The notes beneath the pieces were generated by a model. It was not told the origin of the DNA. It worked only from the letters and a program-made list of their open reading frames with translations, and searched no databases. Position numbers and translations under genes: made by a program. Below, one piece after another: positions 44,135 to 52,225 of a stretch of DNA of 64,000 nt (position 1 is its first letter; the number at the start of each line of letters is the position of its first letter). Source of the stretch: Rhodopirellula sp. SM50 (GTDB lineage: Bacteria; Planctomycetota; Planctomycetia; Pirellulales; Pirellulaceae); NCBI RefSeq assembly GCF_002289565.1, contig NZ_NTFY01000061.1:124001-188000 (forward strand). The letters are read 5' to 3'.

Positions 44135-46753
44135 TCAGCCAAGCGATTTGAGGAAACGCACTCCGAAATTTCCATAGTCTTGCCCGTCGACGTCACCGTC
44201 ACCGTCGTAGTCCAACTGGGCATTGAAATTCGGATTCAGCGAATTTTGCAGAAACGTCAATCCAAAGCGTCCATAGTCCTGACCGTCGACGTCTCGGTCG
44301 CCGTCGGTATCGCCGAAGAGTCGGAAGAAGTCGTCGGTCGCCTCTGAACCCGTGTAGAAATAGTCTTCGGACATTGAGATTCCGCCCTGTCCCATGACGT
44401 GGCTGGCGAGAATCCGCAGTTCATATTTGCCGTCGACCAAGGACGTTGTCGAGGCACCAGTTCCTTGGCGTGGCAACGTGGATGCTCCCGCGAAGGTCAG
44501 TTTTGCCGAGGTCTTGTTCCCGTTGTCGGCCGCGAGCACGTTGATTTGCCCCACCTGCGTCTGGGTAGACGTGTTTGTGAGGACGAATGCACTCGCCAGC
44601 TCGGCGTGCTCGACGAATTGATCGAAGTTCACAGTGACCTCGGTGACGAGGCTGCGAGAGGCTGATTGGCCAACCTGGATCAAGTCGACCTTCGGCGGGT
44701 GAGCGTAGATGGCGTCGGAATGCCATGCCAGCGCATACGTTTCTCCGGGGCCGGAATTAGCGACGTCACGACGGAGCACTTGTAATTCGTATCGCCCCGG
44801 TTGCAGATTGGTGACGTGCAGGTGTTCGACATTATCGACCGTACTTTCAGATCGCGCGACCGGGACCGAATCCCGTAACAGAACGAGATCAAGGTTATCC
44901 TGTGCGTCGTTAGGGTCGACATAAAAACTGTCGGCGGCATCGATACGCGCATTTGAATTGACATCGTTCCAGAACGTATGTCGATCCCAGGTCAGCGTGA
45001 CATCGATTTCGCCACCCACCGTGGCGCTGCCGAGATCGTAGGTCGCGATTCCGTCGCCGGAGTTGACCGTACCGCGTAGTTCGCCAAAGTCGTATCCGAT
45101 CGCTGCGACCTGGCCCGGAGGCTGTTGCCCGGACGAATACACGTCGTAAACACGTGACAGGTTGAGCACTCCAGTGCCTTGCTGGTTATCCAATGGTTGC
45201 GTGATGGAATTGCTCCAGGGTGAACCGTTCGCATCGAGCGTTTTGATTCCGGAATTCATCACGATTGCTTTGATCAGCCGATGGTCGGTGGTCAATTGAT
45301 TTCGTTTTCCGTAGTCGAGCATCTGGGCGACGGCACCGGTGACGAACGGGGTGGCGAAACTGGTGCCGCCAAATCCGCCACCGGCAAGGCGTCCGTCGCG
45401 CCAGTCGGCACGTGTGGAGACGACATCGACGGCGGCATTGCCGAGCATGTCTGGCTTGCTGCGTCCATCGAGAGTCGGACCGTAATCCTGTTGACTCCAC
45501 GCCCGGTCGAGGGTTTCTCGGAGTCCGCCAACGGTGATGACGTTTCGAGACGATCCGGGAGCAGTCGGCCGAGAGTGATTAGCCAACTGGTTGACCGCCG
45601 GCACAGCGACGATATCCCGTCCGTAGCTGAGATAGTCGACGAGCAGATTGGTTTTGGAGGTTTCGCCCCGATAGGAATCGGTTGCCGAACCCGCCCACCA
45701 CGACCAACTCATGTTGATCACCTCGGCGCCGTGCTCGACCAGGAACCCCGCCGCGTCGAAGACGTCTTGAACATTCAATCCGGGAACCTGTGCGCGGTTG
45801 ATGAATTCTGCGGTGACGAACCGCGCATCTGGGGCCAGGCCCGTGACGTCGCCATCGTTGTCACCTCGCGCCAGCACGATTCCCATCACTGCCGTCGCAT
45901 GGTTCGCATTGACCGGACTGGTCCCCGGGCCGTCGGTATTCTGCGATGAAGCGACCAAACGCTGCCGGCCCAAAGAATCCACTCCGGTGAACCAGGGGTG
46001 ATTAAAATCGAAAGCGTCGTCCATCGTCCCCACAATGACGTCGGTGCCGTCGCCGAGCAGGCTACGGCCCTGTTCTGCATCCACCAACGACCATTCGTGC
46101 GTGATGTCGCCACCGACCGAAAAGTTGACCGTGATCGAATTATCAGCTTCGTTCGATTCATCCACCGTGCCGTCGATATCCAGAGCCACCGTGATGCTGT
46201 AGGTCCCCGCCTTGTGCATCACCCAGGTTCCCCAAACGTGGTGCCACGTCGTCCGACCGCCCAGACCGGATCCCCAGGTGATCGGCGGGGCAACATGCTG
46301 CGGATTGTTGTTCACCGTGCGGCCGATGGAATAGGCGTCGGTAAGCGGATTGTCGTACGTAAACTCCACGCGGACAAAAAAAGGTTCACCGGCTTGCGGC
46401 ACAATCACGTTGTTGTTTCCGTCGACGGGGTGCACCGCAGTCGGAAAAAGATTGGCCGTTGAAGCATTTTCCGGGTCAGAAGACGCGTCGGACATCACTT
46501 CAGCGGCGTCAGAGAATGACGGAGCGGAGCTGACCAACGGGGGGCCGGTGGTGACGAAAGGGCCGCCGAATCCCGTTCCTCCAAGATCATCGGGGTGCCA
46601 GTTGTCCCCGCTATCGGCGGCGAGCAGGCAACGGGGCTCAAGTTGTTCGAAAAGCCTTCGTCTGGACCGTTGGTGTTGCAGGTATCGAGGCATTCGTCGA
46701 GGAGCGGATCTTCGTTGTCGGAAAACAGGAAGTGCCATTGGGGGAAAATCCAT
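44135..46753 (-). CDS. Secreted subtilisin-family (S8) protease with CARDB-like and dockerin-like domains
   Basis: An 872-residue protein. FEQLEPRCLLAAD (residues 35-47) is the LEPR/LLA export motif at the N-terminus of many large planctomycete surface proteins. Residues about 115-215 are CARDB-like (FFVRVEFTYDNPL, VDESNEADNSITVNF). The S8 domain has Asp245 (GTMDDAFDFNHP), His285 (NANHATAVMGI), the oxyanion Asn in AVPAVNQLAN, and Ser465 (GTSFATPFVTG), so it should be active. The C-terminus has two dockerin-type calcium motifs (DTDGDRDVDGQDYGRFG and DYDGDGDVDGQDYGNFG). The ATG at 46753 is used; a longer TTG start has no support. The 273-bp gap to the VKOR gene holds only a 6-bp-arm hairpin (GGAACC...GGTTCC) that I recognise. 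Confidence 0.92.
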   Translation of the reverse strand: MDFPPMALPVFRQRRSAPRRMPRYLQHQRSRRRLFEQLEPRCLLAADSGDNWHPDDLGGTGFGGPFVTTGPPLVSSAPSFSDAAEVMSDASSDPENASTANLFPTAVHPVDGNNNVIVPQAGEPFFVRVEFTYDNPLTDAYSIGRTVNNNPQHVAPPITWGSGLGGRTTWHHVWGTWVMHKAGTYSITVALDIDGTVDESNEADNSITVNFSVGGDITHEWSLVDAEQGRSLLGDGTDVIVGTMDDAFDFNHPWFTGVDSLGRQRLVASSQNTDGPGTSPVNANHATAVMGIVLARGDNDGDVTGLAPDARFVTAEFINRAQVPGLNVQDVFDAAGFLVEHGAEVINMSWSWWAGSATDSYRGETSKTNLLVDYLSYGRDIVAVPAVNQLANHSRPTAPGSSRNVITVGGLRETLDRAWSQQDYGPTLDGRSKPDMLGNAAVDVVSTRADWRDGRLAGGGFGGTSFATPFVTGAVAQMLDYGKRNQLTTDHRLIKAIVMNSGIKTLDANGSPWSNSITQPLDNQQGTGVLNLSRVYDVYSSGQQPPGQVAAIGYDFGELRGTVNSGDGIATYDLGSATVGGEIDVTLTWDRHTFWNDVNSNARIDAADSFYVDPNDAQDNLDLVLLRDSVPVARSESTVDNVEHLHVTNLQPGRYELQVLRRDVANSGPGETYALAWHSDAIYAHPPKVDLIQVGQSASRSLVTEVTVNFDQFVEHAELASAFVLTNTSTQTQVGQINVLAADNGNKTSAKLTFAGASTLPRQGTGASTTSLVDGKYELRILASHVMGQGGISMSEDYFYTGSEATDDFFRLFGDTDGDRDVDGQDYGRFGLTFLQNSLNPNFNAQLDYDGDGDVDGQDYGNFGVRFLKSLG

Positions 46754-47248
46754 GGAAACGTAGGCGGCGAATAGGCCGGTGGGGCGACAGGACAGGCAAG
46801 ACAAACGGAAACCGAGAGCGATCGGTACTCCTCTCAAAACACCAGACAAGATCCGCGTTCCGTTCGGGCGTTCAGGCAGGGAAATTTCTCTAAAATGATC
46901 GGGGGATCATTATAGGTCGATCGGCTTCGCACCGCGGCACGGTACCACAACACAGGTTCGGGGCGCGAGAAATGCCACAATCGATCACGGAGTCGTAGAT
47001 TCCGAGTCGGATTCGCGGGCGTCAACGGTGAGTCCGCTGCGGTCTTCTCTGTACCGCCTGAGGGTGGTCAAAAGATTTGTTGGTCAAAAAATGGGCGCAG
47101 AGCGCGGTGACGAATCCGTGCCCGACATTTTTTGACCAACCCATTTTTTGACCCATAATCGGGGCCTGCCGTGCAAGCGGTGTCGGATCATCTGTCATGA
47201 TGCACCGTTGTCCTCCCCGAAACCAAACCTTTTCGATCTCCAGTGCCG
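46754..47248. other. Intergenic region between divergent genes
   Basis: A 495-bp gap between the S8 protease (minus) and the DUF2891 gene (plus). It contains a 16-bp repeat cluster (47064-47155). The segment 46870-46930 is AT-richer (ATTTCTCTAAAATGATCGGG) and may hold the protease promoter. No gene is seen. Confidence 0.6.
47064..47155. repeat. 16-bp repeat cluster, two copies head-to-head with two
   Basis: Two units (GTGGTCAAAAGATTTG at 47064-47079 and TTGGTCAAAAAATGGG at 47080-47095) face two inverted units (47124-47139 and 47140-47155, CCCATTTTTTGACCCA) across 28 bases. The period is exactly 16, as in the dnaX-upstream array. The cluster can form a long hairpin. Confidence 0.93.
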
Positions 47249-48415
47249 ATGATATCGATCAGCCTATCGCTCCGTTCAAAGCCATCCTCGCCACAACGCG
47301 TTCGGTGGTGGTTGGTCGCCAGTGTCGCGTTTGCGATGCTCCAACCTGGGAGCCACGCGATCGCGCAGCCGTCCAGACCGGTCGTCATGGACGAGGCGAT
47401 GGCGGAGTCGTGGGCGCGACTGGTTCTGAAGGGTGTCGACACGGAATTTCCCAACAAGCTGTCGTTGGTGTACTCGAACAAGGATCAGATCAAAGCACCG
47501 CGTGAGCATTTCCCAGCGTTCTACGGTTGTTACGACTGGCACAGCAGCGTGCATGGGCATTGGGTGCTGGTTCGGTTGTTGAAACACTATCCCGAGATGG
47601 CGTCGGCACACCAGATACGCGAGGTGCTGTCGCGGCACTTGTCCGATGAGAACTTGAAACAGGAAGCTGCGTTCTTTGCCCGGGACGAGCAGAAGACGTT
47701 TGAGCGGATGTATGGTTGGTCGTGGTTGTTTCGCTTGGTGATCGAACTCGACGGCTGGGACGATGCGGACGCGAAACGCTGGCGAGACAATCTGCGCCCT
47801 TTGGAAGACGTCTTGGTGCGACGCGTGAAGCACTATTTGCCGAAGTTGACGTTTCCGATTCGAACCGGCCAGCACACCGATACGGGATTCGCGTTGGGGC
47901 AGATTTTGGATTATGCACGTGCGATGGAGATGCCCGCGTTACAGGATCTGGTCGTCGATCGAGCGAAAGCGTACTTCGCCACCGACCTCGACTACCCTGT
48001 GCACTATGAACCCTCCGGGCACGATTTTTTCTCATCGTGTTGGAACGAAGCCGATTTGATGCGCCGGGTGTTGCCGGGACCCGAGTTTGAGCACTGGCTG
48101 GCCAAGTTTGTGCCTGAGCTGGCGACGCAACTGACCGACGGCACGATCGCGCCGGTTGCGGTCAGCGATGTGACGGATCCCAAGATTGTTCACTTGGCGG
48201 GACTGAATCTCAACCGCGCCTGGTGCCTGCGTTCGGTTGCCTCGGCGCTTCGGGATGAACATCCGCTGAAACGTGTTTTGGTTGAGAATGCGGAGTCGCA
48301 TCTCGCGGCGGGATTGGCCTACATCAACAGCGGGCATTACGAGGGTGATCACTGGTTGGCGACGTTCGGGTTGTACGCGATCGCGGGCGTCGGAGTCTCC
48401 GATGGTCGACAGTGA
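47249..48415 (+). CDS. DUF2891 family protein, exported
   Basis: A 388-residue protein. A signal-like N-terminus (basic RSKPSSPQRVRWW then LVASVAFAMLQPGSHAIAQP) precedes the DUF2891 domain, which fills the rest: FPNKLSLVYSNKDQ, FPAFYGCYDWHSSVHGHW, YPVHYEPSGHDFFSSCWNEA. The family folds like an (alpha/alpha)6 barrel and has conserved His/Trp residues, suggesting a sugar-active enzyme, but no activity is established. A GTG at 47243 two codons upstream is an alternative start. Its last 14 bases overlap the next gene. Confidence 0.88.
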   Translation: MISISLSLRSKPSSPQRVRWWLVASVAFAMLQPGSHAIAQPSRPVVMDEAMAESWARLVLKGVDTEFPNKLSLVYSNKDQIKAPREHFPAFYGCYDWHSSVHGHWVLVRLLKHYPEMASAHQIREVLSRHLSDENLKQEAAFFARDEQKTFERMYGWSWLFRLVIELDGWDDADAKRWRDNLRPLEDVLVRRVKHYLPKLTFPIRTGQHTDTGFALGQILDYARAMEMPALQDLVVDRAKAYFATDLDYPVHYEPSGHDFFSSCWNEADLMRRVLPGPEFEHWLAKFVPELATQLTDGTIAPVAVSDVTDPKIVHLAGLNLNRAWCLRSVASALRDEHPLKRVLVENAESHLAAGLAYINSGHYEGDHWLATFGLYAIAGVGVSDGRQ

Positions 48416-49643
48416 GACGAGGGCAATAAAGCCGCGAGCTCGGTTCCGACTCGGACCGGGATTGCTAGTCACGGCCGCGTTCATCGGGCCGGGCACCGTC
48501 GTCACGGCCAGTCGAGCAGGCGCCCAATTCGGATGCGAATTGCTGTGGACGATTCTGTTCGCATGCTTCGGAACCATCGTGCTTCAATCGCTCGCGGCGC
48601 GGCTGGGAATCACCAGCGGGGCGGGTTTGGGCGAATCGATTCGACAATCACTTTCACAGTCGCGATGGCTGCGTCCGGCGATTGTGTTGGTGATCGCGGC
48701 GATCGGTGTGGGCAACGCGGCTTATCAGACGGGAAATCTCACCGGTGCTGCAGCGGGCATCACTTCGGTGACTCACGGGGACGCCGTCGTTTGGTTGGTC
48801 ATTCTGATCGCATTGACGTCGGGGGTGATCTGGCTGGGGCGTTACAAGATTTTGCACCGCGTCTTGGTCGTCTGGGTGATTCTACTGAGTGTTTCGTTCC
48901 TGGCCGCCGGAGTGATCTCCATGCCGCCTGCGACGCAGATCTTGCGAGGCGTTTTCCTGCCGCGGCTCAACGCGGAGAACTTGACGATCGTGATCGCACT
49001 GATTGGCACCACGATCGTGCCGTACAACCTGTTTCTGCATGCCAGCGGCGCCGCGGCCACTTGGCGAGGTACTGATCCCGATCAGGCGATGGTGCAATCG
49101 GATTGGGACACCGGCTTATCGGTCGCACTGGGCGGGTTGGTGACGGCTTCGATTTTGGTGACCGCAAGTACGGCTTTTCACCAGACCGGAACGCCTTGGA
49201 CATCGATCGATCAAATTGCCCAGCAGCTTCAGCCCGCCCTGGGCCGAGGTGGCGGAATCGCGTTCGCGCTGGGTTTGTTTGCGGCCGGGCTGACCAGCGC
49301 GGTCACGGCGCCGATCGCGACCGCGTATGCGATCTGCGGTTCGCTGCAGTGGGACGCGGATCCATCGAGTCGACGCTTTCGGGTGATCGCACTCGGCGTG
49401 GTGTTGGCCGGCGGGCTGGTTGCGATCTGGTTTGGCAAGAGTCCCGCATTGACGATTCAATTTGCACAGGTTGCCAACGGGTTGTTGTTACCGATTGTCG
49501 CCTGTTTCCTGTTAGGGGTTGTTGCTTGGCGGGGACGCACGACGCGAGAAAGCATTGGACGGGTGCGTCAAGGTTTGGCTGCGCTCGTCGTGTGCGGCGT
49601 CGCCCTGTTGGGGATCTGGCGCGTCGTCGGTGTGTTTTGGTAA
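48402..49643 (+). CDS. Nramp-related transporter lacking the canonical metal-site residues
   Basis: A 413-residue polytopic protein with about 11 helices and the Nramp/LeuT-fold layout. Normal Nramp proteins have DPGN in TM1 and MPH in TM6, which bind Mn2+ or Fe2+. Here TM1 reads GPGT (residues 29-32 in LLVTAAFIGPGTVVTASRAG) and TM6 reads VPY (206-208 in IGTTIVPYNLFLHAS). Both metal-binding motifs are therefore replaced, so another ion (Mg2+, as in Nramp-related magnesium transporters, which also differ at these positions) or another substrate is more likely than Mn2+. The ATG at 48402 lies inside the end of the DUF2891 gene, so the two are probably coupled. Confidence 0.85.
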   Translation: MVDSETRAIKPRARFRLGPGLLVTAAFIGPGTVVTASRAGAQFGCELLWTILFACFGTIVLQSLAARLGITSGAGLGESIRQSLSQSRWLRPAIVLVIAAIGVGNAAYQTGNLTGAAAGITSVTHGDAVVWLVILIALTSGVIWLGRYKILHRVLVVWVILLSVSFLAAGVISMPPATQILRGVFLPRLNAENLTIVIALIGTTIVPYNLFLHASGAAATWRGTDPDQAMVQSDWDTGLSVALGGLVTASILVTASTAFHQTGTPWTSIDQIAQQLQPALGRGGGIAFALGLFAAGLTSAVTAPIATAYAICGSLQWDADPSSRRFRVIALGVVLAGGLVAIWFGKSPALTIQFAQVANGLLLPIVACFLLGVVAWRGRTTRESIGRVRQGLAALVVCGVALLGIWRVVGVFW

Positions 49644-49718
49644 ATGGTGTTGCGATTAAATGTGCCGAGTCCGAATGGAAATGTAATCTTCGTTGATGTC
49701 TCGCTGCATCACGCAACC

Positions 49719-49837
49719 CCAATGCCTCCCGCTTTGACGCCATGCGGGGTGTTGCTTGTTAGCGGTAGGGCGCGAGCCCTCCGGTCTTTCACGGTGTTTT
49801 TGAAACGCGACCGGACGGCTCGCGCCGTTCCGCTAAC
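49719..49837. repeat. 119-bp inverted-repeat element, copy 1
   Basis: Arms GTTAGCGGTAGGGCGCGAG (from 49758) and CTCGCGCCGTTCCGCTAAC (to 49837) are imperfect inverted repeats. Upstream flank (CCCAATGCC...TTTGACGCCA) and core (CTCCGGTCTTTCACG, CCGGACGGCTCGCGCC) are shared with 61949-62058. It has the form of a REP-type or MITE-like element and sits between a plus and a minus gene that converge. Confidence 0.85.
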
Positions 49838-49859
49838 ACCTTTGGAACGGGATGAATCG

Positions 49860-52199
49860 TTAGTGTTGACCGTCGGTGGTGTGATGATGGTGATGGGAAT
49901 GATCGGGCGTTGCGGTCGCTGCTGCGGAAAACGGGGCTGGCTTGTACGGCAGCGGCTCGTAGTCGGATCGGCCTTCGGTGATACGGATGAACTGGTTCGC
50001 CCGCACATCCTCAAAGACCTGCGTCTTGCCTGTCGTGGGCCAAAACACTTCCAGTCGCGTGATACGATTGGACGGTCCCAGTCCGATGTGTTGACGCAGC
50101 GGGTTGCCGCCAAAACTGCCGCCGCTGTTGACCCAACGATAGATCGAACGCTGCGTTGATCCGTCGCTGAGATCGACGCGGATGCGCGCCCCGATCGCGG
50201 CGGCGTTCGACTCGGTACCAACCAGTTTGACGACGATCCAGTGGTTGCCGAACCCCGGGTTCTCGAACAACGCGTTTCCATACGCGTCGCCGGCGAACCA
50301 GCCGCCGAGTTCATGCATCACGTCCTGGTCTCCGTCGTGATCCAAATCGGCGAACGCGATTCCGTGGCCTTTCTGCAGATGCCCGAATCCGCCCGCGGTG
50401 GTCACGTTGGAAAACGATTCGCCGGCGACATTGCGAAACATCTGATTGGGGACCAGCGCTTCAAAGTCTGGAAAGCCGGTTCCCAGGTAAAAATCCAAAT
50501 AGCCGTCATTGTCCAGGTCGCCAAAATTGGAGCCCATCGGTTGTGTCACCCGTTGCAAGTTTCTTTCCGCAGCGACTTCGGTGAATCCGCCCGCCCCGTC
50601 GCCTTGGTACAGGCAATCCATTTCTGTTTGATGGGGAAGATCTAAAAAGTCGGCCGCGATCGGGTCAACGCTCTGTGAAAAGCTTGCGACATAGATGTCC
50701 AAGGCACCGTCGTTGTTGTAGTCCCAAAACCAAAGCGGAAAACTCACGTTCGGCCCCGCGACGCCTCGTTCCGGAGCCACGTCAACGAAGCGGCCGTTTC
50801 CCAGGTTGCGAAAAAGCCGGTTCGGGCCGTCTAAATTGGAAACGTACAGATCGGGAAACCGGTCGCCATCATAGTCGCCCCAACAGACGCCCTTGGTGAA
50901 TCCCGGATCGGCAACGCCGGCGTCCGTGCCGATCTCAACAAAGGTCCCGTCAGACCGGTTCTGAAAGAGCTGGTTGGGAAAACCTTCGTTGCCGACGTAC
51001 AAGTCCAGATCACCATCGTTGTCGTAGTCGGCCCACGAGGCGGTTTGCGTGGGGAAGTTGTGTTCGGCCAACCCGGCGTCAAACGTGACGTCGCGAAAGT
51101 GGCCGTCGCCGTCGTTGCGCAACAACGAGTTGGGGTGGCGACCGGACTCGCCCAACCAACCGCCGCGGAGGACCAACAGGTCGAGGTCTCCATCGTTATC
51201 AAAGTCTGCCTGCAGCAGGTTCAACCCACCGTAGATGCCCAGCAACCCGGCCTGTTCGGTTTGGTCGGAGAAGGTCCCGTTGCCATGGTGGTGGTACAAA
51301 CGCAGTTGCCCGGCTGGACTCCAAGACGAGACGACGAGATCCAGGAGACCATCACCATCAAAATCGTCCGCGATCGCTCCGCCGGCCAGACTGAAGGTGT
51401 TCAGCCCCAGTTCCGGGGCGCGGTCCACAAAGCGTGGAAAGGTCTGTTCCGATTCAAATGCGTCCGGTGGAATCAGAAACGATTCGGGAACGTCATCGGG
51501 ATAACGACCGATCGCCATGTAAGAAAGGTTCAACAACCATCGCGAGGGCAAGTGGTCCGGTCGCGTCTCAAGCACCCGGCTAAAGTAGGCGATCGCCCGG
51601 AGCGTTTCGTCTTGATGGACATGGACTCCATCCTCTCGGATCGGAAAGATGCAGCTTCCCGCGGTGTGGGCATCGATGCAGTTGTCGTTTTCCGCTTTTC
51701 GCAGGTGTGACACTCCGATGGAAAAGAACAGTTTGTCAAACACACTTTGCGGCACCTCGGCCTGGCGGAGCAGATTGAACGCCGCTTTCTGCTGTTGGAT
51801 GCCCTTGGACGTCTGCCCCAAGAAGACGTTTTTGCTGCCGATTTCAAACAGCAACGCACCCCGCATCGCATATGCGTGGTCCGGCTGGACGTCAAGCTGG
51901 TGTTGCAAATCGACCAAGTCGGCGTCGCCGAGGAAGAAGTTTTGCGTGGGGATATCGGCTTTGATTTTTGCCAGGGTGTCGAGCATTCGATCATGCGAGT
52001 CTTGGGAAGCCAGATCCCCGTGATCGGATCTCGGAGAATCGGCCGATCGTGGCGAGTGGCAACCCGTCGAACCGATCAAGGCGAGAATCAACGCGGTCAC
52101 AAGACGCCCGCGCATGAGCGACAGCATCGGCCGGGCGGTGTCCCAGGGAGATCGGCCCGCGAGAAAATCGGTGCAAAGCGGTGTGGTCGTCCGGCGCAT
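49860..52199 (-). CDS. CRTAC1-family protein (FG-GAP plus ASPIC/UnbV), lipoprotein, His-rich tail
   Basis: A 779-residue exported protein. The N-terminus ends in LILALIGSTGC, a lipobox-like sequence. A helical TPR-like part (about 60-200) is followed by FG-GAP/VCBS calcium-type repeats (for example DFDGDGLLDLVVSSW, DYDNDGDLDLYVGNEGF, DLDNDGYLDFYLG) that should form a beta-propeller. Near the C-terminus an ASPIC/UnbV domain (GARIRVDLSDGSTQRSIYRW) follows. The last residues (DHSHHHHHTTDGQH) are a natural His-rich tail that could bind metal. The ATG at 52199 has GAGGAG eight bases upstream; a GTG at 52229 overlapping the preceding stop is an alternative. It lies directly after the second CRTAC1 gene. 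Confidence 0.9.
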   Translation of the reverse strand: MRRTTTPLCTDFLAGRSPWDTARPMLSLMRGRLVTALILALIGSTGCHSPRSADSPRSDHGDLASQDSHDRMLDTLAKIKADIPTQNFFLGDADLVDLQHQLDVQPDHAYAMRGALLFEIGSKNVFLGQTSKGIQQQKAAFNLLRQAEVPQSVFDKLFFSIGVSHLRKAENDNCIDAHTAGSCIFPIREDGVHVHQDETLRAIAYFSRVLETRPDHLPSRWLLNLSYMAIGRYPDDVPESFLIPPDAFESEQTFPRFVDRAPELGLNTFSLAGGAIADDFDGDGLLDLVVSSWSPAGQLRLYHHHGNGTFSDQTEQAGLLGIYGGLNLLQADFDNDGDLDLLVLRGGWLGESGRHPNSLLRNDGDGHFRDVTFDAGLAEHNFPTQTASWADYDNDGDLDLYVGNEGFPNQLFQNRSDGTFVEIGTDAGVADPGFTKGVCWGDYDGDRFPDLYVSNLDGPNRLFRNLGNGRFVDVAPERGVAGPNVSFPLWFWDYNNDGALDIYVASFSQSVDPIAADFLDLPHQTEMDCLYQGDGAGGFTEVAAERNLQRVTQPMGSNFGDLDNDGYLDFYLGTGFPDFEALVPNQMFRNVAGESFSNVTTAGGFGHLQKGHGIAFADLDHDGDQDVMHELGGWFAGDAYGNALFENPGFGNHWIVVKLVGTESNAAAIGARIRVDLSDGSTQRSIYRWVNSGGSFGGNPLRQHIGLGPSNRITRLEVFWPTTGKTQVFEDVRANQFIRITEGRSDYEPLPYKPAPFSAAATATPDHSHHHHHTTDGQH

Positions 52200-52225
52200 C
52201 GTCTGCTCCTCGTTTTGCATTGCGT

